Source: Pseudomonas sp. BGI-2 (lineage in GTDB: Bacteria; Pseudomonadota; Gammaproteobacteria; Pseudomonadales; Pseudomonadaceae). Taken from it: 64,000 nt of DNA. Each line of letters begins with the position of its first letter. The first letter of the stretch is position 1. The position numbers were made by a program, and so were the translations under genes. A model generated the notes under the pieces. The model was not told the origin of the DNA. It searched no databases and worked only from the letters and a program-made list of their open reading frames with translations. Below, piece by piece: positions 18,069 through 34,673 of the stretch. The DNA is taken from contig NZ_SISB01000017.1 in assembly GCF_004310295.1 (NCBI RefSeq), forward strand, positions 1-64,000, read 5' to 3'.

Positions 18069-18154
18069 TGGTACCGAGAAGGGGACTCGAACCCCTACAC
18101 CCTATGGGCACAACCACCTCAAGGTTGCGTGTCTACCAATTCCACCACCTCGGC
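18069..18154 (-). tRNA. tRNA-Leu (GAG)
   Basis: The minus strand gives an 86-nt class II tRNA starting GCCGAGGTGGTGGAATTGG, with anticodon GAG in the loop CTTGAGG, a long variable arm and encoded CCA. It lies 22 bp downstream of secG and is probably co-transcribed. Confidence 0.95.
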
Positions 18155-18176
18155 AATACTACGTTTGAAACCCTTC

Positions 18177-18560
18177 TTACTTTTGCTCTTGAGCTGGAGG
18201 CACGTCAGTCGCTGGAGTAGCCGACTTTTGCTCTTGAAGCACCGGTACATCATCAGAAGCCGGTTGTTGCTTTGGAACTTCCAACACTGCCGGGTTTGGC
18301 AGACCTACTTGAGTCAGCTGGTGAGCTTTCTCTTTAGCAAAGTAACCTAACCCTAAGCTGGTTATGAAGAAACCGGCGGCAAGTATAGCAGTAAACTTAC
18401 TAAGAAAGGTAGAGGAACCTTGGCTTCCGAACACAGTATTTGAAGCACCTGCTCCGAAAGACGCGCCAGCATCCGCACCTTTACCCTGCTGCAGCAATAC
18501 CAGAGCAACTACGCCCAATGCACCCAGCAGATGAAAAACGACTACGACTGTTTCCAGCAT
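18177..18560 (-). CDS. secG: Preprotein translocase subunit SecG
   Basis: The 127-residue protein starts [18 protein letters not shown] at ATG 18560; the frame to 18608 overlaps tpiA and is rejected. Two membrane helices (about 1-22 and 54-74) flank the conserved cytoplasmic loop [17 protein letters not shown], followed by a Gln/Pro/Val-rich tail. SecG is the small stimulatory subunit of the SecYEG channel. It begins four bases after tpiA. Confidence 0.96.
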   Translation of the reverse strand: MLETVVVVFHLLGALGVVALVLLQQGKGADAGASFGAGASNTVFGSQGSSTFLSKFTAILAAGFFITSLGLGYFAKEKAHQLTQVGLPNPAVLEVPKQQPASDDVPVLQEQKSATPATDVPPAQEQK

Positions 18561-18564
18561 TTTT

Positions 18565-19320
18565 TCAGTTTCCCGCGGCGCGACAAATCGCACCGAACTC
18601 ATCTGCATTCAGGGAAGCTCCACCAATGAGCCCCCCATCGATATCCGGCATGCCGAACAGTTCGACCGCATTGGCCGCCTTCACGCTGCCGCCGTATAGA
18701 AGCCGCACACCTTGTGCGACCTCAGAATTCTCTACCGCCAACTGCGCGCGAATGGCTGCATGCACATCCTGCGCTTGTTGCGGCGAAGCAGTCAGTCCGG
18801 TGCCTATGGCCCAGACCGGCTCGTAAGCAATTACTGCATTTGCAAAGGCACCGACACTTAGCTCCTCTATGATACTGCCTATCTGACGCCCGACAACCTC
18901 AAGAGTTTTACCGGCTTCACGCTGCTCAAGGGTTTCCCCTACGCACAACACCGGAATCAAGCCACATGCCTGTGCCGCTGCGAACTTGCGAATCAGCATA
19001 CCGCCCTGCTCGCCCATAATCTGGCGGCGCTCGGAGTGCCCGACAAGCACCAGGGAACACCCTGCATCCACCAATTGACTCGGCGCAATTTCACCGGTCA
19101 GTGCACCTTGCATGGATTCCACCGCAGAATTCTGCGCGCCGACCAAAATCGACTTGCCTTCCAAGCCATCAATCACTTGATTGATATGCAAGCAAGGCGG
19201 GAATACCGCTACATCAACACCGCTCGGCAAGGCCAGATGACGAAGGCCATTGATTAGCTCAGCGACGCTGGCGCGGGTACCGTGCATCTTCCAGTTACCA
19301 GCTACCATAGGGCGACGCAT
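18565..19320 (-). CDS. tpiA: Triosephosphate isomerase
   Basis: This 251-residue TIM barrel interconverts DHAP and glyceraldehyde-3-phosphate. Catalytic residues are visible: Asn9 and Lys11 (AGNWKMHG), His95 (VGHSERRQ) and Glu167 ([11 protein letters not shown]). The phosphate loop [11 protein letters not shown] is present. It lies between glmM and secG, the normal Pseudomonas order, and is probably transcribed with both. Confidence 0.98.
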   Translation of the reverse strand: MRRPMVAGNWKMHGTRASVAELINGLRHLALPSGVDVAVFPPCLHINQVIDGLEGKSILVGAQNSAVESMQGALTGEIAPSQLVDAGCSLVLVGHSERRQIMGEQGGMLIRKFAAAQACGLIPVLCVGETLEQREAGKTLEVVGRQIGSIIEELSVGAFANAVIAYEPVWAIGTGLTASPQQAQDVHAAIRAQLAVENSEVAQGVRLLYGGSVKAANAVELFGMPDIDGGLIGGASLNADEFGAICRAAGN

Positions 19321-19386
19321 GCTGTACCTCGTCGGTCAAAGTGGGCGCAGATGTTACCCAACACAATCATGGCTGGCAAGCCGAAT

Positions 19387-20724
19387 TCAGGCAGAAACTT
19401 CACTAACCAGTTTTGCCAGCTCTTCGGCGTAACCACGAACCTGTGTTTCGTCCTCGCCTTCGACCATGACCCGCACCAGCGGCTCCGTCCCGGACTTGCG
19501 CAACAGCACGCGCCCGCGACCGGCCATAGCCTCGGTAACACGGGCGCTGGCCTCCTTGACCGACGGATGATCGAGCGGACTCGCCCCTCCGCCGAACCGG
19601 ACATTGATCAGCACCTGAGGGCACTTGCGCAGCGCCTGACGGGCTTGAGCCAGACCTTCCGAGCGAGTTTTCAGCGCCATCAGCACCTGCAACGCAGCGA
19701 TGATCGCATCACCTGTGGTGGTGTGATTGAAGCAGACGATATGACCCGAATTCTCACCGCCTACCAGCCAGTTGCGCTCCAGCAAGTCGGCGATCACATA
19801 GCGGTCGCCAACATTGGCTCGCACAAAAGGAATCGACAAATCCGCCAGGGCCAATTCCAGCCCGAGGTTACTCATCAATGTACCGACCACGCCGCCTTGC
19901 AGTTTATCGCGCTCGTGTAAATCGCGAGCGATGATGTACAGCAGCTCGTCACCATCAACAATGGTGCCAGTGTGGTCGACCATCAAGACACGATCACCGT
20001 CACCGTCGAAGGCAATACCCAGATCGGCGTGCTCGGCCAATACGGCAGCCTGCAATTGGCCCATATGGGTCGAACCGCAATTTTCATTGATGTTCAGGCC
20101 GTTAGGCTGCGCGGAAAGCACAACGACTTCGGCACCCAGCTCACGGAACACGCTGGGCGCAACCTTGTAGGTGGCGCCATGAGCGCAGTCGATCACGATC
20201 TTCAGGCCAGAGAAGTTGGTACCGGTCGGCACGCTGCTTTTGCAGAATTCGATATAGCGACCAGAAGCGTCGTTGATTCGCGACACTTTACCGATCTTGC
20301 TCGACTCAACCACGGTCATCGGGGTGTCGAGCAACTCTTCGATCATCAACTCGACTTCATCCGGCAGCTTGGTGCCCTTTCCGGAGAAGAATTTGATGCC
20401 GTTGTCATCGTGAGGATTGTGCGAGGCGCTGATCACGATACCGGCTTCAGCATGAAAGGTACGCGTCAGGTAAGCGATCGCCGGAGTCGGCATCGGGCCC
20501 AACAGCATCACGTCAGCACCTGCCGACGTCAGCCCGGCCTCGAGTGCGGACTCGAACATGTAACCGGAGATCCGGGTGTCTTTGCCAACCAGCACCTTGC
20601 AGGCGCCCATTTTGCGGAACGCCATGCCCGCAGCCCAACCAAGCTTGAGCATGAAATCAGGAGTAATCGGGTATTCGCCGACCCGACCACGAATACCGTC
20701 GGTGCCAAAGTATTTTTTGCTCAT
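19387..20724 (-). CDS. glmM: Phosphoglucosamine mutase
   Basis: The 445-residue enzyme converts glucosamine-6-P to glucosamine-1-P for peptidoglycan and LPS precursors. The active phosphoserine is Ser101 in [12 protein letters not shown]. The metal loop DGDGDR lies at 240-245 and the sugar- and phosphate-binding GGENSGHI and [13 protein letters not shown] motifs are present. It follows folP by 16 bp; ftsH-folP-glmM is a conserved gammaproteobacterial cluster. Confidence 0.98.
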   Translation of the reverse strand: MSKKYFGTDGIRGRVGEYPITPDFMLKLGWAAGMAFRKMGACKVLVGKDTRISGYMFESALEAGLTSAGADVMLLGPMPTPAIAYLTRTFHAEAGIVISASHNPHDDNGIKFFSGKGTKLPDEVELMIEELLDTPMTVVESSKIGKVSRINDASGRYIEFCKSSVPTGTNFSGLKIVIDCAHGATYKVAPSVFRELGAEVVVLSAQPNGLNINENCGSTHMGQLQAAVLAEHADLGIAFDGDGDRVLMVDHTGTIVDGDELLYIIARDLHERDKLQGGVVGTLMSNLGLELALADLSIPFVRANVGDRYVIADLLERNWLVGGENSGHIVCFNHTTTGDAIIAALQVLMALKTRSEGLAQARQALRKCPQVLINVRFGGGASPLDHPSVKEASARVTEAMAGRGRVLLRKSGTEPLVRVMVEGEDETQVRGYAEELAKLVSEVSA

Positions 20725-20740
20725 AACTGCTCCATCATTC

Positions 20741-21592
20741 TTATTCGGCTGATTCCACTGCGGCGATCATCCGCACCACGTCCACTGTTTCGGCTACATC
20801 ATGGACGCGCAATATACGCGCACCCTTGGCCGAAGCCAGCGCCGCGAGCGCCAGACCACCAAACAGGCGCTCTCCAACCGGGCGATTCAAGGCCTGACCT
20901 ATCATGCTCTTTCGCGAAACCCCGACCAACAGGGGCCGCCCCAAGGCATGCAGCTCCTCCATATGTTTGAACAAGCTTAGATTGTGCTGCAAGCTTTTCG
21001 CGAATCCAAAGCCTGGATCAAGAATAATCCGCTCAGCCGGAATTCCCACCAACGCACATTGGGCCATGCGCTCGGCGAGAAACTCGCCGACTTCTCTAGT
21101 CACGTCCTGGTAGTGCGGATTGTCCTGCATGTCGCCCGGCTCACCGAGCATATGCATCAGACATACCGGCAATCCGGTGGCAGCTGCCGCATCCAGGGCA
21201 CCATCTCGACGTAGCGAGCGCACATCATTGATCAAACCCGCTCCAAGCCGTGCGGTTTCGCGCATGACCGCTGGAGTGGATGTATCGACCGAAATGATCA
21301 CATCCAACTCACGATTGATACGCTCAACGATAGGCGCGACGCGTTCCAGTTCTTCTAGTGGCGAAACCGCCCGTGCACCGGGCCGGGTCGACTCGCCACC
21401 AACGTCGATCAGCGTTGCGCCCGCCGCAACCATCGACTCGGCATGGCGCAGGGCCGCGTCGAGCTGGCTGTATCGGCCGCCGTCAGAAAAGGAATCAGGA
21501 GTGACATTGAGAATGCCCATGACATGCGTCTGGGCCAAATCAAGAACCCGGTTGCCGCAAGGCAACCGGGTCGAGGACTGAACAGAAGTCAT
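20741..21592 (-). CDS. folP: Dihydropteroate synthase
   Basis: The 283-residue TIM-barrel enzyme joins p-aminobenzoate to dihydropterin pyrophosphate in folate synthesis and is the sulfonamide target. The signature [15 protein letters not shown] lies near residues 25-39. [28 protein letters not shown] and the [14 protein letters not shown] and RKSMIG segments are all present. It starts eight bases after the ftsH stop. Confidence 0.97.
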   Translation of the reverse strand: MTSVQSSTRLPCGNRVLDLAQTHVMGILNVTPDSFSDGGRYSQLDAALRHAESMVAAGATLIDVGGESTRPGARAVSPLEELERVAPIVERINRELDVIISVDTSTPAVMRETARLGAGLINDVRSLRRDGALDAAAATGLPVCLMHMLGEPGDMQDNPHYQDVTREVGEFLAERMAQCALVGIPAERIILDPGFGFAKSLQHNLSLFKHMEELHALGRPLLVGVSRKSMIGQALNRPVGERLFGGLALAALASAKGARILRVHDVAETVDVVRMIAAVESAE

Positions 21593-21600
21593 TTCAAGCC

Positions 21601-23523
21601 TTATACGTCAGCAGCCGGGCCGCCGATCGGTGTTTCCGGACGCTCATCCTGTACCACCGGAGGTGTCCCGGAAGTACCGGTACCGCCGCCTGACCAGTCG
21701 CGTGGTTCGCGAGGCGTACGACCGGCCATGATGTCATCGATCTGATCGGCATCGATCGTTTCATACTTCATCAAGGCATCGGCCATGGCGTCGAGCTTGT
21801 CGCGGTTATCCGTGAGGATCTGCTTGGCCGTGCCGTAGCACTGGTCAATGATGCTGCGCACCTCGGAGTCGATCAGCTTGGCTGTCTCACCGGAGAAGCT
21901 TGCACCCTGACCACCGCCGCCGCGACCGAGGAACACTTCGCCCTCTTCCTCGGCATACATCAACGGACCTAGTTTTTCCGACAAGCCCCACTTGGTCACC
22001 ATATTCCGCGCAATCTGGCTGGCACGCATGATGTCGTTGGAGGCGCCGGTGGTAACACCATCGAAGCCCAAGGTCATTTCTTCAGCGATACGGCCACCGT
22101 ACAGCGAGCAGATCTGGCTGATCAGTGCGCGCTTGGACAGGCTGTAGCGATCTTCTTCCGGCAGGAACATGGTCACACCCAGCGCACGACCGCGCGGGAT
22201 GATCGACACCTTGTAGACCGGATCATGCTCTGGCACGACACGACCAACGATGGCGTGACCTGCTTCGTGATAAGCGGTGTTCTGCTTCTCTTTCTCGGAC
22301 ATGACCATGGATTTGCGCTCGGCGCCCATCATGATCTTGTCTTTGGCCAGCTCGAATTCTTTCATTTCGACGATGCGCTTGCCGGTACGGGCAGCGAACA
22401 ACGAAGCCTCGTTCACCAGGTTAGCCAAATCGGCACCGGAGAAACCAGGAGTACCACGTGCGATCACCGCCGGAGCGACATCGTCACCCATTGGTACTTT
22501 GCGCATGTGAACCTTGAGAATCTGCTCACGACCACGAATATCCGGCAGACCCACCACGACCTGACGGTCGAAACGGCCCGGACGCAGCAACGCAGGGTCC
22601 AATACGTCTGGACGGTTGGTTGCGGCGATGACGATGATGCCGTCATTCATTTCAAAGCCGTCCATCTCAACCAGCAATTGGTTGAGCGTCTGCTCGCGCT
22701 CGTCGTGACCGCCACCCATGCCGGCGCCACGGTGGCGACCGACGGCGTCGATTTCATCGATGAAGATGATGCATGGCGCGTGCTTCTTGGCCTGCTCGAA
22801 CATGTCACGAACACGACTGGCACCGACACCGACGAACATCTCGACGAAATCGGAACCGGAAATGGTGAAAAACGGCACTTTGGCTTCGCCGGCAATCGCC
22901 TTGGCCAGCAAGGTTTTACCGGTACCCGGAGGACCCACCATCAGCACGCCGCGTGGAATGCGGCCGCCCAGACGCTGGAACTTGCCCGGATCACGCAGGA
23001 ACTCGACCAACTCACCGACTTCCTCCTTGGCTTCGTCGCAACCGGCAACATCACCCAAGGTGGTTTTCACCTGATCTTCGGAGAGCAGGCGTGCCTTGCT
23101 CTTGCCGAAGCTCATCGGCCCGCCCTTGCCGCCCGCACCGCCCTGCATCTGCCGCATGAAAAACATGAACACGGCGATGATCACCAGGATCGGGAAGCTT
23201 GCAACCAGGAGTTGAGTCCAGATGCTTTGCTGCTCAGGCTGCTTGCCTTCGACCACAACGTGGTTATCCACGAGGTCGCCGATCAGACCGTTGTCCTGGA
23301 TTGCAGGACGAATGGTCTTGAAGCTGTCGCCATCGTTGCGTTTGCCGGTAATCACATAGCCGTCAACTGCTACGCGCTCGACCTTGCCATCCTTGACCTG
23401 CTGGATGAAGTCGGAATAGTTGAGGGTCTGCGGCTCGTTAGGGCTGGAGAAGTTGTTCATCACCGTCACCAGGACAGCCGCGATGATCAACCACAGGATC
23501 AGATTCTTTGCCATATCGTTCAA
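21601..23523 (-). CDS. ftsH: ATP-dependent zinc metalloprotease FtsH
   Basis: This membrane AAA+ protease degrades misfolded membrane proteins and regulators such as RpoH and LpxC. Two N-terminal membrane helices (about 7-24 and 104-123) flank a periplasmic domain. Walker A GPPGTGKT is at 197-204, the Walker B segment is FIDEIDAVG and the zinc site HEAGH is at 419-423. Start choice is open. TTG 23523 has AGAGGG seven bases upstream, while ATG 23514 ([10 protein letters not shown]) gives 637 residues but a poorly spaced site. A Gly/Pro-rich tail ends the protein. Confidence 0.97.
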   Translation of the reverse strand: MNDMAKNLILWLIIAAVLVTVMNNFSSPNEPQTLNYSDFIQQVKDGKVERVAVDGYVITGKRNDGDSFKTIRPAIQDNGLIGDLVDNHVVVEGKQPEQQSIWTQLLVASFPILVIIAVFMFFMRQMQGGAGGKGGPMSFGKSKARLLSEDQVKTTLGDVAGCDEAKEEVGELVEFLRDPGKFQRLGGRIPRGVLMVGPPGTGKTLLAKAIAGEAKVPFFTISGSDFVEMFVGVGASRVRDMFEQAKKHAPCIIFIDEIDAVGRHRGAGMGGGHDEREQTLNQLLVEMDGFEMNDGIIVIAATNRPDVLDPALLRPGRFDRQVVVGLPDIRGREQILKVHMRKVPMGDDVAPAVIARGTPGFSGADLANLVNEASLFAARTGKRIVEMKEFELAKDKIMMGAERKSMVMSEKEKQNTAYHEAGHAIVGRVVPEHDPVYKVSIIPRGRALGVTMFLPEEDRYSLSKRALISQICSLYGGRIAEEMTLGFDGVTTGASNDIMRASQIARNMVTKWGLSEKLGPLMYAEEEGEVFLGRGGGGQGASFSGETAKLIDSEVRSIIDQCYGTAKQILTDNRDKLDAMADALMKYETIDADQIDDIMAGRTPREPRDWSGGGTGTSGTPPVVQDERPETPIGGPAADV

Positions 23524-23716
23524 TTAACTACCCTCTGAAGCAAGCTCCGCTAATGGCGCGCGCTTCGCATGATATTCACCGGCCTAACTTACTACATTAC
23601 CTACGGCTCTGGCAGGCGCCGTCTGTAACCCTTTGTGAAACACTTTCTACACAATATTCGCTATTTCCCACAGGGCGAAATACGAAAATCCTATCGACCC
23701 GCAAAAAAACCTCGAT

Positions 23717-24346
23717 TTACTCACTACGGCCGCGGTAGCCCCAAGCCAGCATGTATTGCTCGCGGGAACTGCCACGGGAAGAGTCCGGCTTGATCATCTG
23801 GACCTTGTCGAATTTCTGACGAGCGTCCTTCACGTAAGCATCAAACCCTTCGCCCTGAAACACCTTGATCACGAAATTACCACCCGGTTTGAGTATCCGA
23901 GCCGCCAGATCAAGAGCCAGCTCACATAGAAACATGGCTTTTGGCATGTCCACCTCAGGCGTACCACTCATATTGGGGGCCATATCGGAAATCACAAGGT
24001 CCACCTGCGAATTACCCACGGCTTCAAGGATCTGAGCGAGCACTTCGTCCTGGGTAAAGTCACCCTGGATGAAAGTCACGTCCGGAATGCTGTCCATTTC
24101 CAGGATGTCCGAGGCGATCAGACGCCCCTGACCACCGATCAGCCGACTAGTGACCTGCGACCAACCGCCGGGCGCCGCCCCCAGGTCGACAACGCTCATA
24201 CCCGGACGGATCAGCTTGTATTTCTCCTGAACCTCCAGAAGTTTATAACTCGCACGCGAGCGGTAACCATCCTTCTGCGCCTGCTTCACATAGGGATCAT
24301 TGACATGTCTTTGCAGCCACTTAAGGCTTGTCTTGGAACGGGCCAC
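23717..24346 (-). CDS. rlmE: 23S rRNA 2'-O-methyltransferase (U2552)
   Basis: The 209-residue FtsJ/RrmJ protein methylates U2552 in the 23S A-loop. The SAM site [14 protein letters not shown], the DMAPNMSG segment and [13 protein letters not shown] (catalytic Lys) are visible. It lies upstream of ftsH on the same strand with a 193-bp gap. The arrangement yhbY-rlmE divergent, then ftsH, is conserved. Confidence 0.97.
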   Translation of the reverse strand: MARSKTSLKWLQRHVNDPYVKQAQKDGYRSRASYKLLEVQEKYKLIRPGMSVVDLGAAPGGWSQVTSRLIGGQGRLIASDILEMDSIPDVTFIQGDFTQDEVLAQILEAVGNSQVDLVISDMAPNMSGTPEVDMPKAMFLCELALDLAARILKPGGNFVIKVFQGEGFDAYVKDARQKFDKVQMIKPDSSRGSSREQYMLAWGYRGRSE

Positions 24347-24451
24347 GGGCCACCTCGAAAATAAAACGGGTCGTGATTAACTGGGCGGTCCCGGACTCGC
24401 TCGGGTAAACTGGCCGCCGCTTTTTACAAGATCAGACGCAGGGGTCAGATT

Positions 24452-24760
24452 ATGCCGCTCACTCAAGAGCAGAAGAAACAGTACAAATCCATTGGCCACC
24501 ATCTGAAACCAGTTTTGATTGTGGCTGACAACGGTTTGACTGAAGGTGTGTTAGCCGAACTTGAACGCGCTTTGGCGGATCACGAGCTGATTAAAATCAA
24601 GCTCAACATCCTCGATCGCGAGTCGCGCCTGGCGAACATTGCAGAACTGTGCAAGGTCGGTAAAGCGGACCTGGTTCAGGTCATCGGCAAGATGGCACTG
24701 ATTTACCGCAAGAACTTCAGCGTCAACAAGCAGCTGTCGAACGTCCATCGCTTCAAGTGA
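24452..24760 (+). CDS. yhbY: YhbY/CRM-domain RNA-binding protein
   Basis: The 102-residue single-CRM-domain protein has the motifs KSIGHHLKPVLIVADNGLTEGVLAELERAL (spread over residues 11-41) and HELIKIKLN. It associates with pre-50S ribosomal particles. It is divergent from rlmE, sharing the 105-bp gap, and converges on the membrane gene downstream. Confidence 0.93.
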   Translation: MPLTQEQKKQYKSIGHHLKPVLIVADNGLTEGVLAELERALADHELIKIKLNILDRESRLANIAELCKVGKADLVQVIGKMALIYRKNFSVNKQLSNVHRFK

Positions 24761-24769
24761 TGGCAAGGG

Positions 24770-25174
24770 TCAAGGGTGTGCTTCGCGCACCCTGCCACTC
24801 CATCCCGGCACCGGTTGCAACACCAGCACCAGCCCGGAAAAGCCCAGAACAAGATAACTGAACACCTGCCAACGCACTGCATCCGGCCAACCGACGCGTA
24901 CCGCGAAAAACATCGCACACGCATACAGCGCCATCAGCAGCAGTTGCCCACGAATATCGCGCCATAGACTGGCAAGACCCTCGGCCTGAATCAGCACCAA
25001 AGCCTGAAAAATCACACACGCTGCGGCGAAACCCGCCATCAGCGCATTCAGCACGCCTGCAATTTCGTCGATCAGCAGCGGCGCCAGACCTATCTGGCCC
25101 AGCACCGGCAGCAGACCGATGTGTAACAGCCACAGACCGCCAACCCACAACATCTGAGTCAGCTGCCAAAGCAT
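24770..25174 (-). CDS. Small membrane protein (DUF4149-like)
   Basis: From ATG 25174 (MLWQLTQMLWVGGLWLLH) the protein is 134 residues with four hydrophobic segments and WVGGLWLLH near the N-terminus, as in the DUF4149/TMEM205-like family. The longer frame to 25246 runs into greA and looks like shadow. There is no clear ribosome-binding site; a strong GC hairpin (25175-25199) ends one base before the start and may affect translation. Function is unknown. Confidence 0.7.
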   Translation of the reverse strand: MLWQLTQMLWVGGLWLLHIGLLPVLGQIGLAPLLIDEIAGVLNALMAGFAAACVIFQALVLIQAEGLASLWRDIRGQLLLMALYACAMFFAVRVGWPDAVRWQVFSYLVLGFSGLVLVLQPVPGWSGRVREAHP

Positions 25175-25199
25175 GGCGCCCGCACGGAGCGGGCGCCTT
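25175..25199 (-). terminator. GC hairpin between greA and membrane gene
   Basis: GGCGCCCGC and GCGGGCGCC form a nine-pair stem with a short loop directly after the greA stop. No U-run follows on the minus strand, so termination would be incomplete; it abuts the next start codon. Confidence 0.5.
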
Positions 25200-25202
25200 C
25201 TT

Positions 25203-25675
25203 TCAGATGTGGCGGACTTCGACAATCTCGTACTCGATAACGCCACTCGGCGTTTTCACGGCAACCACGTCTCCCTCTTCCTTGGCAATCAAGGCGCGGG
25301 CCAGTGGTGAACCCACCGAAATCTTGCCGAGTTTGAAGTCAGCTTCATCCTCACCCACGATGTGGTAAGTGACGCTTTCATCAGTCTCGACGTTGGCGAT
25401 TTCAACGGTGGTGCCGAAGATCACTTTGCCGGTGTGAGGAATGGACGTAACGTCGATGATGACCTGATTCTGAATCCGGCCTTCGATGTCACGAATCCGC
25501 GCCTCGACCATCCCCTGCTGCTCGCGGGCAGCGTGGTATTCGGCGTTTTCCTTCAAGTCACCCAACTCGCGGGCCGTCCCGATGTCCTGGCTGAGCTTCG
25601 GACGGACGACCTTGGTCAGGTGAGCGTGTTCTTCTTCCAGGGCTTTCGCGCCCTGGACGGTCATTGGGTACTTGA

Positions 25676-25679
<4 letters not shown>
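25203..25679 (-). CDS. greA: Transcription elongation factor GreA
   Basis: The 158-residue protein has an N-terminal coiled coil with the acidic tip ([16 protein letters not shown]) that reaches the RNA polymerase active site to trigger transcript cleavage. A C-terminal FKBP-like domain follows ([18 protein letters not shown]). The start overlaps the carB stop by four bases (ATGA); greA downstream of carB is the usual arrangement. Confidence 0.98.
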
Positions 25680-28897
<3,218 letters not shown>

Positions 28898-28956
28898 GGG
28901 TTTGTCACTCAAATCCGCAGGTCAGTCGGCAAGCCGTCTCGTTCAATCTTTGAAGC

Positions 28957-28995
28957 CTTGAGGGGGGCCGCCGGTTTTCGGGACCGCCCCTCAAG
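28957..28995 (-). promoter_or_regulatory. Hairpin between carA and carB
   Basis: CTTGAGGGG (28957-28965) pairs with CCCCTCAAG (28987-28995), with additional GC pairing inside. No U-run follows. It may be an mRNA processing or stability element separating the two coding regions. Confidence 0.45.
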
Positions 28996-29018
28996 CTTTG
29001 CAACATCAAGGCGAGCGA

Positions 29019-30155
29019 TTAGCGTCGCTTGGCCATTTCGTTGATGAAGCGATCGAACAATGGCGCTACGTCGTTCGGGCCAGGGCTGGCTTCAGGGTGA
29101 CCCTGGAAGCTGAAGGCGCTCTTGTCGGTACGCTCGATGCCTTGCAGGGTGCCGTCGAAGAGCGATTTGTGGATCGCGCGCACGTTGGCTGGCAGGGTCG
29201 CTTCGTCTACCGCAAAACCGTGGTTCTGGCTGGTGATCATCACAACGCCGGTGTCCAGATCCTGGACCGGGTGGTTGGCACCGTGGTGGCCGTGACCCAT
29301 TTTCAGGGTCTTGGCGCCGGAGGCCAGGGCCAGCAGCTGGTGACCGAGACAGATACCGAATACCGGAATCTCGGTTTCCAGCACGTCCTTGATCGCCTGG
29401 ATCGCGTAGTCGCAAGGCTCCGGATCACCAGGGCCGTTGGACAGGAATACACCGTCAGGCTTCATCGCCAGAACATCGGCGGCTGGCGTTTGAGCCGGCA
29501 CCACGGTCACGCGGCAACCGCGCTCGACCAGCATGCGCAGGATGTTTAGCTTGACGCCGTAGTCGTAGGCCACCACGTGGTATGGCAGCTCGGAGGCTGA
29601 GAGGGTCGCGTGGCTGTCGGTTTTCAGGTCCCAGACAGTCGAGCGCCACTCGTACTTCTCTTTGGTGCTGACGACTTTCGCCAGGTCCATGCCTTTGAGG
29701 CCAGGGAAGCCTTGGGCTGCAGCGATGGCGGCTTCTTCGGAGATGTTGTCACCGGCCATGATGCAGCCGTTCTGCGCGCCTTTCTCACGCAGGATGCGCG
29801 TCAGGCGGCGGGTGTCGATACCGGCGATGGCCACAACGTTGTTGGCTTTCAGGTAGTCGGACAGGGACATCGTGTTACGCCAGTTGCTCGCAACCAGTGG
29901 CAGGTCACGGATGACCAGGCCAGCGGACCATACGCGGTCGGACTCGGCGTCTTCCGGCGTGGTGCCGGTGTTGCCGATGTGCGGGTAAGTCAGGGTAACG
30001 ATCTGTTGGGCGTAGGAAGGATCGGTAAGGATTTCCTGATAGCCGGTCATGGCGGTGTTGAACACCACCTCACCAACGGTCTGACCGTCGGTTCCAATTG
30101 CTTCGCCGCGAAAAATGCTGCCGTCAGCAAGGGCGAGTATGGCTGGCTTAGTCAA
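29019..30155 (-). CDS. carA: Carbamoyl-phosphate synthase small subunit
   Basis: The 378-residue glutaminase starts at TTG 30155 ([16 protein letters not shown] follows) with GGGAGG six bases upstream; the longer ATG frame lies in the leader and is rejected. The class I amidotransferase triad is Cys269 (GICLGHQLL), His353 and Glu355 ([11 protein letters not shown]). The TTG start together with the terminator-like leader hairpin suggests tight control of synthesis. Confidence 0.97.
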   Translation of the reverse strand: MTKPAILALADGSIFRGEAIGTDGQTVGEVVFNTAMTGYQEILTDPSYAQQIVTLTYPHIGNTGTTPEDAESDRVWSAGLVIRDLPLVASNWRNTMSLSDYLKANNVVAIAGIDTRRLTRILREKGAQNGCIMAGDNISEEAAIAAAQGFPGLKGMDLAKVVSTKEKYEWRSTVWDLKTDSHATLSASELPYHVVAYDYGVKLNILRMLVERGCRVTVVPAQTPAADVLAMKPDGVFLSNGPGDPEPCDYAIQAIKDVLETEIPVFGICLGHQLLALASGAKTLKMGHGHHGANHPVQDLDTGVVMITSQNHGFAVDEATLPANVRAIHKSLFDGTLQGIERTDKSAFSFQGHPEASPGPNDVAPLFDRFINEMAKRR

Positions 30156-30199
30156 GAAGACCTCCCGTAAATAAAGCCTGAAAGGGCGATCGCAGGTGT

Positions 30200-30236
30200 A
30201 AAAAAGCGGAGTGACGTATGGACACGTCACCCCGCT
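30200..30236 (-). terminator. Intrinsic terminator in carA leader (possible attenuator)
   Basis: AGCGGAGTGACGT (30205-30217) pairs with ACGTCACCCCGCT (30224-30236) with one mismatch. On the minus strand six U follow. It lies 45 bases before the carA start and about 180 bases past dapB. It could simply end dapB transcription, but its placement fits attenuation of carAB by pyrimidines, which I recall being reported for P. aeruginosa. Confidence 0.65.
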
Positions 30237-30413
30237 CATTCACTGAATTATTCTGCGCGCTTTTAGTGAACACACTAAAGCTGTAGCTTACAGAAAAAGG
30301 CATTTTTGGTCTACCGCCAATGAGCCTTAAAGGCCGGAGAATGCGACAGGACGTCGCTTGGCAGAGTAAAACCGGGCTCAAACGCTGGGTTTGAACCCAA
30401 TTTCGGGGACGTC

Positions 30414-32352
<1,939 letters not shown>

Positions 32353-32576
32353 AAGTCTTTGCACTCTTAAGGACGTTCGGCAAACCTCTCCTGAGCCTCG
32401 CCAAACTCGTTGAGCCCCAATACAGGCCCGGACCCAACTCACGTCAATTCAACGATCCTGGTCTTTGATTCAATGCGGTACTTTCGGCTCGAAAAGCAGG
32501 AGCATTCCCGGCCATACCATCAGCACCAGAGCGTTGTCGCATGCTGTAAAAATTCGCTAACTCCAGACACGCCAAC

Positions 32577-32594
32577 GCGGGAGCAAGCTCCCGC
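32577..32594. repeat. REP-like hairpin between dnaK and dnaJ
   Basis: GCGGGAGC (32577-32584) and GCTCCCGC (32587-32594) form a perfect stem with a two-base loop, resembling the core of Pseudomonas REP sequences. The rest of the 297-bp gap between dnaK and dnaJ holds no gene that I can see. Confidence 0.5.
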
Positions 32595-32649
32595 GCGGCG
32601 ACATCCTACCAGTCACCGCCTGAAGGCAGTCAACCGGGCGACCAACAAC

Positions 32650-34566
32650 TTACTTGTGGTCTTTGACTTCTTCAAACTCAGCGTCGACAACGTCGTCAGC
32701 CTTTTCAGCTTTTTCGTCATGCGGTGCAGCGCCTTCAGCTGGCTGAGCCTGTTCGGCATACATCTTCTGCGCCACTGGAGCGGAGACTTTCGACAGCTCT
32801 TCAACCTTGGCGTCGATTGCAGCCTTGTCGTCGCCTTTGACGGCGGCTTCCAGGGCAACTACTGCGGCTTCGATTGCAGTCTTCTCTTCAGCGGTCACTT
32901 TGTCGCCAGCGTCAGCGACCATTTTGCGCGTCGAGTGAACCAGCGCATCGCCCTGGTTACGGGCAGCGGCCAGCTCTTCGAACTGGCGATCTGCGTCGAC
33001 GTTGGCTTCAGCATCGCGAATCATCTGCTGAATCTCTTCCTCGGACAGACCGGAGTTGGCCTTGATCACGATCGACTGAGTCTTGCCGGTAGCCTTGTCT
33101 TTGGCGCCTACGTGCAGAATGCCGTTGGCGTCGATGTCGAAGGTCACTTCAATTTGTGGCACGCCACGTGGTGCTGGTGGAATCTCGGCCAGGTCGAACT
33201 TGCCCAAGGACTTGTTCTGAGCGGCCTGCTTACGTTCACCTTGCAGCACGTGAATGGTCACAGCGCCCTGGTTGTCGTCGGCAGTCGAGAACACTTGCGA
33301 TTTCTTGGTAGGAATCGTGGTGTTTTTCTCGATCAGCGCGGTCATCACGCCACCCATGGTTTCGATACCCAAAGTCAGCGGGCTGACGTCGAGCAGCAGA
33401 ACGTCTTTCACGTCACCAGCCAATACGGCGCCCTGGATAGCAGCACCCATGGCAACGGCTTCGTCCGGGTTCACGTCTTTACGTGCTTCTTTACCGAAGA
33501 ATTCGGTCACCAGCTTCTGAACCAGTGGCATACGGGTCTGACCGCCGACCAGGATCACGTCATTGATTGCGCCAATGTCGATGCCGGAGTCTTTCAGAGC
33601 GATGCGGCAAGGTTCGATGGTGCGTTGAACCAGGTCCTCTACCAGCGCTTCGAGCTTGGCGCGGGAGATTTTCACGTTCAAGTGCTTAGGACCGGTGGCG
33701 TCTGCAGTGATGTACGGCAGGTTCACGTCGGTCGAATTGCTCGAAGACAGTTCGATCTTGGCTTTTTCAGCGGCTTCTTTCAGGCGCTGCATGGCCAGCG
33801 GATCACCCTTAAGGTTCATGCCGCTTTCTTTCTTGAATTCGTCGACGAGGTAGTCGATCAGACGAATGTCAAAGTCTTCACCGCCCAGGAACGTGTCGCC
33901 GTTAGTGGCCAACACTTCGAACTGGTGCTCACCATCGACTTCAGCGATTTCGATCACGGAAACGTCGAAAGTACCGCCGCCCAAGTCATAAACGATCACG
34001 GTGTGATCGCCTTTCGCCTTGTCCATACCGTAAGCCAGAGCAGCTGCGGTTGGTTCGTTGATGATACGTTTTACGTCCAGACCAGCAATACGACCGGCGT
34101 CTTTGGTCGCTTGACGCTGACTGTCGTTGAAGTAGGCCGGAACGGTGATCACAGCTTCGGTCACTGGCTCGCCGAGGTAGTCTTCGGCGGTCTTCTTCAT
34201 TTTCTTCAGAATTTCAGCCGAGATTTGTGGCGGCGACATTTTCTGGCCGTTCACTTCAACCCAAGCGTCACCGTTATCAGCCTTGGCGATTTTGTACGGG
34301 ACCATCTTGATGTCTTTCTGTACGACTTCTTCGTCGAACTTACGACCGATCAAACGCTTCACCGCATACAGGGTGTTGTGCGGATTGGTCACTGCCTGAC
34401 GCTTGGCCGATTGACCAACGAGGATCTCACCATCGTTGGCGTAAGCGATGATCGACGGCGTGGTACGCGTGCCTTCGGCGTTTTCAATAACTTTGGCTAC
34501 GCCGTTTTCCATCACGGAGACACAGGAGTTGGTAGTCCCCAGGTCGATACCGATAATCTTGCCCAT
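32650..34566 (-). CDS. dnaK: Chaperone DnaK (Hsp70)
   Basis: The 638-residue chaperone starts [18 protein letters not shown] at ATG 34566 with GGGAG eight bases upstream. The nucleotide-binding domain carries the phosphate motifs [23 protein letters not shown] and [10 protein letters not shown]. The substrate domain and a C-terminal lid ending in an acidic [13 protein letters not shown] tail follow. A sigma-32-like promoter lies directly upstream. Confidence 0.99.
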   Translation of the reverse strand: MGKIIGIDLGTTNSCVSVMENGVAKVIENAEGTRTTPSIIAYANDGEILVGQSAKRQAVTNPHNTLYAVKRLIGRKFDEEVVQKDIKMVPYKIAKADNGDAWVEVNGQKMSPPQISAEILKKMKKTAEDYLGEPVTEAVITVPAYFNDSQRQATKDAGRIAGLDVKRIINEPTAAALAYGMDKAKGDHTVIVYDLGGGTFDVSVIEIAEVDGEHQFEVLATNGDTFLGGEDFDIRLIDYLVDEFKKESGMNLKGDPLAMQRLKEAAEKAKIELSSSNSTDVNLPYITADATGPKHLNVKISRAKLEALVEDLVQRTIEPCRIALKDSGIDIGAINDVILVGGQTRMPLVQKLVTEFFGKEARKDVNPDEAVAMGAAIQGAVLAGDVKDVLLLDVSPLTLGIETMGGVMTALIEKNTTIPTKKSQVFSTADDNQGAVTIHVLQGERKQAAQNKSLGKFDLAEIPPAPRGVPQIEVTFDIDANGILHVGAKDKATGKTQSIVIKANSGLSEEEIQQMIRDAEANVDADRQFEELAAARNQGDALVHSTRKMVADAGDKVTAEEKTAIEAAVVALEAAVKGDDKAAIDAKVEELSKVSAPVAQKMYAEQAQPAEGAAPHDEKAEKADDVVDAEFEEVKDHK

Positions 34567-34645
34567 ATTCACTCTCCCGAAACTTTGGATTTGGTTGCCG
34601 CAGCAGTGGTGGCTAACTGCGGTAGCACTTAAACGCTTGACTTAT

Positions 34646-34673
34646 AAATGGGGGCCTTGCGGCCAATTTCAAG
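34646..34673 (-). promoter_or_regulatory. Sigma-32-type promoter upstream of dnaK
   Basis: On the minus strand CTTGAA (34668-34673) and CCCCATTT (34646-34653) are separated by 14 bases, a close match to the heat-shock consensus. The -35 overlaps the grpE stop codon. It would allow extra dnaK expression independent of grpE. Confidence 0.75.
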
